A stretch of 56,247 bases of DNA, from the NCBI GenBank assembly GCA_043747595.1, contig JAYTOX010000064.1, positions 1-56,247 on the forward strand, in the 5' to 3' direction. The position numbers and the translations under genes are program-made. Position 1 is the first letter of the stretch; each line of letters begins with the position of its first letter. The stretch is from JADKIH01 sp043747595. GTDB lineage: Bacteria; Bacteroidota; Bacteroidia; AKYH767-A; 2013-40CM-41-45. The notes below the pieces were generated by a model that was given only the letters and a program-made list of their open reading frames with translations, was not told the origin of the DNA and did no database searches. Below, one piece after another: positions 43,927-52,338 of this stretch.

Positions 43927-45813
43927 ATGAATCAAAATTCTAGCAGCTACTCTCTTCTGGTCAAACGAATTGGTTGGGTTCTGCTTGGTTATTCCCTTTG
44001 TAGAGTACTGTTTTTGATTTTCAACTTTTCTTTCTTCCAATCGGTTTCAAGTGCTGATTTGTTCATGGCTTTTTTTTATGGTCTGCGCTATGATATTACC
44101 GCAATAATAATTTCTAATTCTCCTGTTATCTTATTGCATCTTTTACCTGAAAATATATTTTTTCTCAATCCTGTTAAACGAATTACCAAATTTCTTTTTG
44201 TAATAATTAACTCATTCATGTTTTTATTAAATACAATTGATTTTGGTCTTTTCAGATTTACAGCCAAAAGAGCAACTGCCGATGTTTTTAAAATACTCTC
44301 GTTCGGTAACGATTTTAAAAATACTGTCCCTAAAATGATTGCTGATTTTTGGTATGTCCTTTTAATACTGTTTTTTATATGGTATTTATTGATTCGATTC
44401 TATCCTCAATCTGGTCGAAGCATTGTTTTTAGAAATTTAAATATTCAGTCTACCTGCCTTGGAAAATTTTTTCTTTTGGGTGTGTTCATTGGACTTTACT
44501 TTATTGGTTTTAGAGGTGGAACTCAATTCAAACCATTAACCATTATTAGTGCTTCTAAGTATGGTTCTTCGAATTTATCTCCTTTAATATTAAACACTCC
44601 GTTTACTTATCTTAAGACTTTCGGCAAGAGCGAACTCAAACCGGTAAAATATATATCTGAAACGGATGCTGATAAATTATCGCCGGTAATTCACTTTGAA
44701 AGCAAAAACAGCCACTTCCGACCATTGAATGTTGTTCTGATAATACTGGAAAGTTTCGGCAAAGAATATTCCGGATTGCTAAATAATACTAAAGGCTATA
44801 CTCCTTTCCTAGACTCATTAATGTTGCAATCGTACTATTGTACAGATGCCTTTGCAAATGGAAAAAGATCTATTGAGGGCATTCCTGCAATTACTTCCGG
44901 ATTACCAGCTTTGACAAATGAACCGATTATAACCTCGACTTACGGAGGAAATACCATGACTTCTATCGCTAATCTTCTTGATCAAAAAGGTTATCAAACT
45001 TATTTCTTCCATGGTGGCACCAATGGTACGATGGGTTTCGATAATTTTTCTAAAGCTGTTGGTTACAAAAATTATTTTGGAAGAACAGAATACAATAACG
45101 ATAATGACTTTGATGGTAATTGGGGAATATATGATGAGCCTTTTTTACACAGAACAGTCGATGAGCTTTCTAAATCTACACAGCCGTTCTTCTCAACAAT
45201 TTTTACGATATCATCTCATCACCCATATTCTATTCCTGATCAATACAAAAATATTTTTAAAGAAGGAACATTGCCAATCCATAAAAGCATTCGGTATGCC
45301 GATTATTCACTAAGTAAGTTTTTTAGTTATGCGTCGATGCAACAGTGGTATAAAAATACTTTATTTGTTATCACGGCCGATCATACTGCTCTTACCGAAA
45401 AACAATTTTACATGAACAGACAAGGACTTTATTCTATTCCTTTGATTTTCTTTTCACCAACAGATTCTCTGAAATATAAACAATCGAAAACTACTCAACA
45501 AATAGATATCTTACCCTCAATCATGTCATATCTGAATTTTGACAAACCATTTTTTGCTTTTGGTCAATCAGTTTTCAACGATAGTTTAGAAGGATTTGCA
45601 ATCAATTATTTGAACGACTCTTACCAGTTAATTCAAGATAACAAAGCATTGATTTATGATGGCAATAATTCAAATGAATTTATTCAATTTAAAGACGAAA
45701 CATCTACACATTATTCAATCAAGCCCGATTCAATAACTATGAATTTAAAAATGAAAGCTTTCATTCAACAATATAATTCATCGCTCATTAATAATCGAAT
45801 GATCATTAGATAG
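43927..45813 (+). CDS. LtaS-like membrane phosphoglycerol transferase / sulfatase-fold protein
   Basis: 628 residues from the ATG at 43927. There are five membrane helices in the first 215 residues, then an extracytoplasmic alkaline-phosphatase/sulfatase fold at about 265-545. Metal and active-site motifs: VVLIILESFGKEYSG (Glu about 274), NGKRSIEGIPAITSG (nucleophile position about 314, Ser rather than the Thr of LtaS), FTISSHHPYSIP, and ITADHTALTE (Asp-His about 483-484). LtaS and OpgB relatives move glycerol phosphate from phosphatidylglycerol to a glycan, leaving diacylglycerol. It is the first gene of a tight operon with two lipid kinases (5- and 4-bp gaps), which fits DAG production. The acceptor is unknown. 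Confidence 0.85.
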   Translation: MNQNSSSYSLLVKRIGWVLLGYSLCRVLFLIFNFSFFQSVSSADLFMAFFYGLRYDITAIIISNSPVILLHLLPENIFFLNPVKRITKFLFVIINSFMFLLNTIDFGLFRFTAKRATADVFKILSFGNDFKNTVPKMIADFWYVLLILFFIWYLLIRFYPQSGRSIVFRNLNIQSTCLGKFFLLGVFIGLYFIGFRGGTQFKPLTIISASKYGSSNLSPLILNTPFTYLKTFGKSELKPVKYISETDADKLSPVIHFESKNSHFRPLNVVLIILESFGKEYSGLLNNTKGYTPFLDSLMLQSYYCTDAFANGKRSIEGIPAITSGLPALTNEPIITSTYGGNTMTSIANLLDQKGYQTYFFHGGTNGTMGFDNFSKAVGYKNYFGRTEYNNDNDFDGNWGIYDEPFLHRTVDELSKSTQPFFSTIFTISSHHPYSIPDQYKNIFKEGTLPIHKSIRYADYSLSKFFSYASMQQWYKNTLFVITADHTALTEKQFYMNRQGLYSIPLIFFSPTDSLKYKQSKTTQQIDILPSIMSYLNFDKPFFAFGQSVFNDSLEGFAINYLNDSYQLIQDNKALIYDGNNSNEFIQFKDETSTHYSIKPDSITMNLKMKAFIQQYNSSLINNRMIIR

Positions 45814-45818
45814 TACAC

Positions 45819-46694
45819 ATGAAAAAAATAAGATTCATTATCAATCCAAAGTCAGGGTCAACTAACAAGGATAGTTTTTCTAAATGGATAACAGCTTCGA
45901 TAGATCATAGCAAATTTATTGTGGATATCGTTTTTACAAATAAGCCCGGGCACGCAACCCATTTAGCCAAAGAAGCAGCCGACAATAAGTTTGATATTGT
46001 AGTTGCAGTAGGCGGCGATGGTTCTGTTAATGAAACGGCAAAAGCTTTGATGAACAGTTCAACAGCTCTTGGAATTATTCCAACGGGTTCAGGCAATGGG
46101 ATGGCTCGTCATTTATCAATACCAATGAATTTCATTAAAGCAGTTAAATTATTGAATGATCATAAAATAATGCCGATAGATACATTGACTGTAAATGGAA
46201 AATTTTGTATTGGTACTTTTGGAATTGGATTTGATGCTCACATCGCCCATCTTTTTGCTAAAGCCAAGACAAGAGGTTATTCTACCTATGTAAAATTGAT
46301 ATTGACGGAATTTTCAAAATACAAATCAGTAAATTTTAAGATTATTGCAGATCAAAAGGAATATGATATTTCCAGTTTCCTACTGACGTTCGCCAACTCA
46401 TCTCAATTTGGCAATAATGCCGTGATTGCTCCTTTTGCAAATGTTCATGATGGAATAATGGATATTTCGATTGTAAAAAAATTCCCTTTTCTCATGTCGA
46501 TAAATCTAATTTATAAAATGATGAATAATTCAATTCATACTTCAAAATACTTTGACAGTTTAGTTGCCAGAGAAATACTAATATTAAATGACAAAGTTAT
46601 TCAAGGTCACATTGATGGTGAGCCAATTATTTTGAAAGGTAATATTGATCTGAAAATGCTTCCGCTTTCTCTAAATGTTGTTGTCGCCAAATAA
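45819..46694 (+). CDS. YegS/DgkB-like diacylglycerol kinase family protein
   Basis: 291 residues. Motifs of the DAGK catalytic family: FIINPKSGS at the start, the nucleotide loop AVGGDGSVNETAKAL, and IIPTGSGNGMARHL. It also contains FGIGFDAHIAHLF and ends DGEPIILKGNIDLKMLPLSLNV, the usual tail. Members phosphorylate diacylglycerol (DgkB), phosphatidylglycerol (YegS) or sphingoid lipids; Bacteroidota sphingolipids are a further possible target. It lies 5 bp after the LtaS-like gene and 4 bp before a DgkA-like kinase. By context, recycling of DAG to phosphatidic acid is the simplest role. Confidence 0.9.
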   Translation: MKKIRFIINPKSGSTNKDSFSKWITASIDHSKFIVDIVFTNKPGHATHLAKEAADNKFDIVVAVGGDGSVNETAKALMNSSTALGIIPTGSGNGMARHLSIPMNFIKAVKLLNDHKIMPIDTLTVNGKFCIGTFGIGFDAHIAHLFAKAKTRGYSTYVKLILTEFSKYKSVNFKIIADQKEYDISSFLLTFANSSQFGNNAVIAPFANVHDGIMDISIVKKFPFLMSINLIYKMMNNSIHTSKYFDSLVAREILILNDKVIQGHIDGEPIILKGNIDLKMLPLSLNVVVAK

Positions 46695-46698
46695 ATTA

Positions 46699-47061
46699 AT
46701 GAGCTCAAAAAAATTTATTAATAGTTTTATCTATGCTTCGAAAGGTTTTTCATCTGCCTTCAGGAGTCAATTCAATATGCGATTCCACTTTGTAATGGCA
46801 ATTGTAGTTTTGTTTTTTTCATTTCTCCTTCACCTTTCTTCAATGGAATGGTGTATTATTCTTTTCTGTATTGGAAGTGTTATTTCTGCTGAACTTATTA
46901 ATACATCATTAGAAATAAACATCGATCTTGCAATGCCTGAACACAATGAAAGAGCCGGACAATCGAAAGATATTGCAGCAGCAGCAGTACTTACAGTTTC
47001 AATTATGTCTGTAATTATCGGATGTATTATCTTTATTCCTAAATTAGTTAAGTATTTTTAG
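46699..47061 (+). CDS. DgkA-like integral membrane lipid kinase
   Basis: 120 residues from the ATG at 46699, four bases after the previous stop; the longer frame overlaps the kinase upstream and is rejected. Three membrane helices with DgkA signatures: AFRSQFNMRFHFVMA, SAELINTSLEINIDLAMPEHNERAGQSKDIAAAAVL. The E-x-x-N-T-x-x-E and K-D-x-A-A-x-A-V-L motifs form the active site. The family phosphorylates diacylglycerol (proteobacterial DgkA) or undecaprenol (Gram-positive forms). This sequence has the length of both, so the substrate is open. Confidence 0.9.
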   Translation: MSSKKFINSFIYASKGFSSAFRSQFNMRFHFVMAIVVLFFSFLLHLSSMEWCIILFCIGSVISAELINTSLEINIDLAMPEHNERAGQSKDIAAAAVLTVSIMSVIIGCIIFIPKLVKYF

Positions 47062-47063
47062 CT

Positions 47064-47408
47064 ATGACGAAAAAAAATAAAAATATTGAAGGTGTTGTGT
47101 ATTCAACAAACCCTAATTTTCAGTATTCAATCAACGAAAAGGAAGAAGCGCAATCGATAAAAAATAACCAACAAGATCTTAGAGTTATGCTCGATAAAAA
47201 GAATCGTGCAGGAAAGGCTGTTACTCTTATTACTGGATTCATAGGTAAGGATGCAGATATTGAGAAATTGGGGAAGGAATTAAAATCTAAATGTGGTGTT
47301 GGCGGTTCTGTAAAAGATGGTGAAATATTAATTCAAGGTGATCACAGAGATCGGATTGTGGCCTTACTCCAGACGGCAGGTTACAAAGTAAAGAAAAGCG
47401 GTGGTTGA
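47064..47408 (+). CDS. SUI1/eIF1-family translation factor (YciH-like)
   Basis: 114 residues. The N-terminus is charged and disordered (about 1-40), then the SUI1 fold: RAGKAVTLITGFIG, LKSKCGVGGSVKDGEILIQGD, and RDRIVALLQTAGYKVK. E. coli YciH and archaeal aIF1 are of this family; in bacteria it affects start-site discrimination and is non-essential. It starts two bases after the DgkA-like stop, so it is translated from the lipid operon transcript, although no functional link is known. It ends one base from the convergent hemJ-like gene. Confidence 0.92.
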   Translation: MTKKNKNIEGVVYSTNPNFQYSINEKEEAQSIKNNQQDLRVMLDKKNRAGKAVTLITGFIGKDADIEKLGKELKSKCGVGGSVKDGEILIQGDHRDRIVALLQTAGYKVKKSGG

Positions 47409-47409
47409 A

Positions 47410-47940
47410 TTATTTTTTAATTCTCATTCTCTTGTAAATGTGTATTGCTGCAACCAATAAGGATGAAAAGATTACCAATCCAACTAAACCTTTTACCCAA
47501 CTAAACATATCTTTCAATACAACAATAAAAATTATGGATATCAGGAAAATGGTAGCTACTTCATTCCATAATCTCATTTGCATACTTGTAAATTGAATAT
47601 CTCCTTTTTTCAACTGACGTATTATTTTACCGCAGAGTAAATGGTAAATAACCAAAAATAAAACAAAGGCTAGTTTCAAAAACATCCAATCAGGAAAAGA
47701 AATTCCGAACATTTCATATAGTAGCCAAGTACCAAAAATAAGTGTTCCATATGCACTGGGAACTGTTATTCCATACCATAAAAGTTTCTCAGCTTTCAAA
47801 AAATGGTTGATCAAAATTGATCTTTCCGGTTCTGATTTTTCATTGGCTTCACTATGGTAAACAAATAATCTTACAATATAAAATAGACCGGAGAACCATG
47901 TGACAACAAAAATTATATGAAGAGCTTTAAGATACAGCAT
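47410..47940 (-). CDS. hemJ: HemJ-like protoporphyrinogen IX oxidase
   Basis: 176 residues, four to five membrane helices. The start YLKALHIIFVVTWFSGLFYIVRLFVYH has the conserved His (H8), Trp and Arg of HemJ/UPF0093, followed by GTLIFGTWLLYE, WMFLKLAFVLFLVIYHLLCG, and a C-terminal LWNEVATIFLISIIFIVVLK. HemJ oxidises protoporphyrinogen IX to protoporphyrin IX in heme synthesis in bacteria lacking HemG/HemY. It may be monocistronic; bshA, on the same strand upstream, is separated by 71 bp. The wider family also includes CopD-like proteins, so confidence is good but not complete. Confidence 0.85.
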   Translation of the reverse strand: MLYLKALHIIFVVTWFSGLFYIVRLFVYHSEANEKSEPERSILINHFLKAEKLLWYGITVPSAYGTLIFGTWLLYEMFGISFPDWMFLKLAFVLFLVIYHLLCGKIIRQLKKGDIQFTSMQMRLWNEVATIFLISIIFIVVLKDMFSWVKGLVGLVIFSSLLVAAIHIYKRMRIKK

Positions 47941-48011
47941 CTGAAAAATAATTATTTCTAAATTTGATTTGACACAATTTAATTATCACTTACAAATTCC
48001 TTTTACTTCTA

Positions 48012-49154
48012 TTATAAATTTTTACTGTTCGATTCATCTAAAACTTTCTGGTACAAAGCCTCATAAATTGGAAGTACAGTTGAAATGTCGAAAGTTTTCG
48101 CATGTGATAGTGCGTTGCTCTTGAAGGTCATTAATCGATTATTATCGCCAAGAATGTGGATAGCATTCTTCGACATATCATCAATGTCTCCGACATTACT
48201 CATAAAGCCATTAATTCCTTGCTGTATAACTTCCGGTAGTCCGCCAGTGTTTGTACTGATTACAGGAACTTGGCAAGCCATTGCTTCGAGTGCAGCTAAT
48301 CCGAAACTTTCCGATTCTGATGGCAAAATAAATAAATCGCAAATAGATAATATCTCCTCTACCACATCAATCTTTCCTAAGAAACGAATGTTTTCGCAGT
48401 CGCTCGTATCTCTACATTCTTTCTCAACTCGCTCTCGCTCCGGACCATCACCTATCATCAATAGTTTACTCGGAATTGCCTTGCTGATATTGTGAAATAC
48501 TTTAACTACATCTCCTACTCGTTTTACCGGACGAAAATTTGAAGCATGTACAACTAATCGCTCATTGTTTGGGGCTATGGCTCTTCGAAAATGATCACGA
48601 CGCTGTTTGTTGAAACGTCGTAGGTCAATAAAATTCGGAATCACTTCAATTTCCTTTTGCACATTGAAATGTTCGTACGTTTCTTTTCTTAACGAATTTG
48701 AAACGGATGTAACAGCATCTGACTGATTGATTGCAAAAGTTACTACTGGACTATAACTTTCATTTTTGCCGACAAGTGTAATATCTGTTCCGTGAAGTGT
48801 TGTAATGAATGGAAGTTTCATTCCTTGCGATTCCATAATCTTCTTTGCCATATAGGCTACTGATGCATGTGGTATGGCATAGTGAACATGTACAATGTCT
48901 AATTTTTCAAATCGAGCTACATCTACTAATTTACTCGTTAGTGCGGTTTCATAAGGAGCATATTCAAAAAGTGGATAATCTGCTACACTAACTTCATGAT
49001 AGAATACATTCTCAATAAAATGTTCTAAACGTACAGGCTGACTATATGTAATAAAATGAACACTGTGTCCTTTTTCCGCTAGCGCCTTGCCTAGTTCTGT
49101 TGCTATTACGCCACTTCCTCCAAATGTTGGATAACATAGTATTCCAATTTTCAT
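48012..49154 (-). CDS. bshA: N-acetyl-alpha-D-glucosaminyl L-malate synthase BshA
   Basis: 380 residues, GT4 glycosyltransferase with two Rossmann domains. The BshA pattern is clear: MKIGILCYPTFGGSGVIATELG, HVHYAIPHASVAYMA, TTLHGTDITLVG, and the nucleotide site SESESFGLAALEAMACQVPVI, NTGGLPEVI. BshA joins UDP-GlcNAc and L-malate, the first step of bacillithiol synthesis, the major low-molecular-weight thiol in Firmicutes and Bacteroidota. BshB and BshC are not in this window. Cytoplasmic. ATG start agrees with the family N-terminus. Confidence 0.93.
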   Translation of the reverse strand: MKIGILCYPTFGGSGVIATELGKALAEKGHSVHFITYSQPVRLEHFIENVFYHEVSVADYPLFEYAPYETALTSKLVDVARFEKLDIVHVHYAIPHASVAYMAKKIMESQGMKLPFITTLHGTDITLVGKNESYSPVVTFAINQSDAVTSVSNSLRKETYEHFNVQKEIEVIPNFIDLRRFNKQRRDHFRRAIAPNNERLVVHASNFRPVKRVGDVVKVFHNISKAIPSKLLMIGDGPERERVEKECRDTSDCENIRFLGKIDVVEEILSICDLFILPSESESFGLAALEAMACQVPVISTNTGGLPEVIQQGINGFMSNVGDIDDMSKNAIHILGDNNRLMTFKSNALSHAKTFDISTVLPIYEALYQKVLDESNSKNL

Positions 49155-49256
49155 AAATCTATTTAATACGATTTTTTACTGATACAAACTTATTGAATTT
49201 TCAGGATATCCAATACTTGATTTTACTCATTTAAGTCATTTCAGAACTCATTCTTA

Positions 49257-52193
49257 TTAATTGACAATGGAATGATAAATAGCCGACTGGATAGTTGTTC
49301 TGACATTCATTTTCGATAACTTTTCGTTGGTAGCATCTGGGTTAACTCTATTTGACAAAAAGATATAAATTAATTCTGAATCAGGATCTGCCCACACGCA
49401 TGTGCCCGTAAATCCTTGATGGCCGAATGTATTGGGTCCTGCTTCCTTTGCACATGGACTTGTTTTATTTGGATCGAGCTCCGGCTTATCGAACAACAAT
49501 CCTCGTCTATTATTGTTTTGTGGAAATTGTTGTGAGGTAAATAAATCGACTGTTGATGGACGGATATAGCTTTTGCCACCATAATTTCCTTTGTTTAATA
49601 ACATTTGCATAATAACGGCAAGGTCATTTGCATTACTAAAAATTCCGGCATTTCCCGAGATACCACCCATCATTGCAGCTGCCGGATCGTGCACATCGCC
49701 TATCAATAATTGTTTTCTAAATACCATATCATTCTCTGTTGGTACTATTTCTCTTAATGAAAATTTATCTCTCGGATTATACGCAATTCGTGTTAACCCT
49801 AGTGGCTTATAAAAATTATTGTCTACATATTGATCGAAAGGTTGACCTGTAATTTTTTCCGTTGCAAGCATCATTATAATTGGTCCTAGATCGCTATAAA
49901 CATATTTACCCGGAGCATTCAAATGCGAATCGAAAATCCAATCGATTAAACTGTCGGAATAACTAGCTTCCATATACATTGAATCTGCAACTCTAACTGG
50001 ATAATCTTCACTCTTCATTTTACTATATATTCCGGGAACTAGAAATGTGTCAACCATGGTTTGCTTATAAAATGGAATCCATGGAACCAGTCCTGCTTGA
50101 TGTGCTAAAATTTCTTTAACAAGTAATGCTCTTTTATTTGTTGATTTAAGAGGAGAGAAAAATTTTGACAACGGATGATTGAGATCGATCTTTTTCTGAT
50201 CAAAAAGTTTCATTGTCGCTAATGCAGTTGCAACAACTTTTGTAACCGACGCAATATCATACAAATCTGAATTTTTTACGGTATCTGTTGAGTTATACGT
50301 TTTCGTACCAAATGATTTATTATAAATAACTACACCCTTTCTTGCTACTAAGACTTGACATCCGGGAATTGCGTTAGCTGAAATTGCTCTATTTACAATC
50401 GTATCAATTTGTGATAGTGTATCACTCGACATCCCCACTTCTTCCGGCAAAGAATATTTTAATCTGATTGGTTCAATAGTTGTTTCTCCCGACTTTCTTT
50501 TTAATTCATTATTTACTGTTACTGGAAGTGCTCCGTTTGTTTGTATTCCACCGAAGATCGATTGAGCTGCGAGTTGATGCATTAAAGGAAAGTCTTCATA
50601 GGCCAATAAAATTGCTTGTGCAGATTGTATGTTTTTGAATTTAGATAAGGTGTAACTATTTCCAAAATCGACAAAGATTGTAGGGTATTTAATTAATACG
50701 CTGTCAACAAATCGTACTGTCCCTTCCGAGATCCCAAAATTGGTTGAGGCTTTCATCGTAGTATTGTGAAGGCTTAGTATCACGTAATCGTAATTACTTA
50801 AAAAATTGAATAGTGCATTTAACACAGAAAGTGGAGCATCTTTTTCCTCGGCAAAGACATCAACTTTTCCATACATTTTTAATTGCTTTTGAAAATTATT
50901 GTCAAGTTTTTCTCCAATACTCACTGCTGCTATCCTTAATGTATCTTTTTTTTGTAATGGCAAAATGGAATCTTGATTTTTCAAAAGGGTTAATGCTTTT
51001 TCAAACAAATTATGTTGAAGCAGTTGGCCGTTATTTGAATTTAATCGTGATATCAGATTAGTTGTGTCGATAGGAGTGTAATTATTTAGCCCTACCCAGT
51101 ATTTAGCCATCAGTACTTTTTTTGCATGTACATCAATGTCCTCTTGCTTAATCTCACAATTCTCTACTGCTAAATGAATTTGTTGAACAGTTTTTCGCAC
51201 ATCTTCGCAGTATAATAAAACATCATTACCGCTCATCAATGCTAACTTATCTAACATTCCCGGCTTATACATTGCTGAAACACCTTTCATATTTAATGCA
51301 TCTGTAAAAATAAGTCCTTGGAATCCTAATTTGTTTTTCAATAATCCTGTAACAATTTCTTTCGACAAAGTTGATGGGTTGTTTGGAATTGAATCTAATG
51401 CAGGAACATTCAAATGTGCTACCATCATACTTCCTAATCCTTCATTGATTAATTTCTTGAATGGAAATAGTTCAACAGAGTCTAACTCAGCTATTGGTTG
51501 ATTAATTAAAGGTAATGTTAAGTGCGAATCGCTATCGGCGTTTCCGTGCCCAGGAAAATGTTTACCTGTAGCCAAAATATGATTGTCTTGCAAACCATTC
51601 ATGTAGAGTAATGATTTCACTGATACATCTTCTCTATCATCTCCAAAAGAACGGCTACCAATTATCGGATTTGACGGATTGTTATTTATGTCGGCATCAG
51701 GTGCAAAGTTGACGTGTATTCCCATTACTTTACATTCACGCGCAATCTCCTGGGCCATGTCATAAATCAAATGCTGGTCTTTGATAGCAGATAAAGTCAT
51801 TTGCCTTGGAAAACGGATGGTGCTATCGAGTCGCATTGCGAGACCCCATTCTCCATCTATTCCAACCATCAAAGGAATTTTTGATATTTTTTGGTAATCG
51901 TTCGTTAGATTAGCTTGACGCACCGGACCACCTTGAAAAAAACATACCCCTCCTATTCCCCAATCAGAAATCAATTTTCTTAATTCTTTTATGTGAGTAG
52001 AATCTTTGTTACTCCAAGCAGCAACCATAATGAGTTGCGAAATCCTTTCATCAGGTGTCATTGTCAGTAAAACTGAATCGGCCCATCTTTCGGCTTGTGT
52101 GCTTATGAAAGGAGGCAATTTCTGACTGTAACAGTTATTAGCTGTTGATATTGCTATCAGCCAGAATAAAGAGATTTTTTTTATGTAATTCAT
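49257..52193 (-). CDS. Secreted glycoside hydrolase family 3 (NagZ-like) fused to a class C beta-lactamase-type serine hydrolase
   Basis: 978 residues with a signal peptide (KISLFWLIAISTANNCYS). Residues about 30-370 form the NagZ-type GH3 barrel: KHFPGHGNADSDSHLTLP, with the catalytic His near 223, and the nucleophile Asp in FTDALNMKGVSAM near 296. Residues about 385-590 are the GH3 C-domain (SLHNTTMKASTNFG, LLAYEDFPLMHQLAAQSIFGG). Residues about 600-975 are a serine beta-lactamase/esterase fold: SVTK near 648, YSDLG near 766 (in place of YxN), and GHQGFTGT near 925. NagZ removes N-acetylglucosamine from muropeptides; the second domain may act on peptides or be a hydrolase of unknown target. 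Periplasmic. Confidence 0.9.
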   Translation of the reverse strand: MNYIKKISLFWLIAISTANNCYSQKLPPFISTQAERWADSVLLTMTPDERISQLIMVAAWSNKDSTHIKELRKLISDWGIGGVCFFQGGPVRQANLTNDYQKISKIPLMVGIDGEWGLAMRLDSTIRFPRQMTLSAIKDQHLIYDMAQEIARECKVMGIHVNFAPDADINNNPSNPIIGSRSFGDDREDVSVKSLLYMNGLQDNHILATGKHFPGHGNADSDSHLTLPLINQPIAELDSVELFPFKKLINEGLGSMMVAHLNVPALDSIPNNPSTLSKEIVTGLLKNKLGFQGLIFTDALNMKGVSAMYKPGMLDKLALMSGNDVLLYCEDVRKTVQQIHLAVENCEIKQEDIDVHAKKVLMAKYWVGLNNYTPIDTTNLISRLNSNNGQLLQHNLFEKALTLLKNQDSILPLQKKDTLRIAAVSIGEKLDNNFQKQLKMYGKVDVFAEEKDAPLSVLNALFNFLSNYDYVILSLHNTTMKASTNFGISEGTVRFVDSVLIKYPTIFVDFGNSYTLSKFKNIQSAQAILLAYEDFPLMHQLAAQSIFGGIQTNGALPVTVNNELKRKSGETTIEPIRLKYSLPEEVGMSSDTLSQIDTIVNRAISANAIPGCQVLVARKGVVIYNKSFGTKTYNSTDTVKNSDLYDIASVTKVVATALATMKLFDQKKIDLNHPLSKFFSPLKSTNKRALLVKEILAHQAGLVPWIPFYKQTMVDTFLVPGIYSKMKSEDYPVRVADSMYMEASYSDSLIDWIFDSHLNAPGKYVYSDLGPIIMMLATEKITGQPFDQYVDNNFYKPLGLTRIAYNPRDKFSLREIVPTENDMVFRKQLLIGDVHDPAAAMMGGISGNAGIFSNANDLAVIMQMLLNKGNYGGKSYIRPSTVDLFTSQQFPQNNNRRGLLFDKPELDPNKTSPCAKEAGPNTFGHQGFTGTCVWADPDSELIYIFLSNRVNPDATNEKLSKMNVRTTIQSAIYHSIVN

Positions 52194-52338
52194 TCGTCAA
52201 TAGTTCTTTCAGAGTGGTTAAAGATAACCTGGTTGACCGTGCACTTTTAGTTCAAATAGTATTGTTCTTAACAATGAATTGGTTGAAAAATTGCCCAAAT
52301 ATTTTTATTAAGAAAAGTTAACCTTATTTTCGCCCTTA

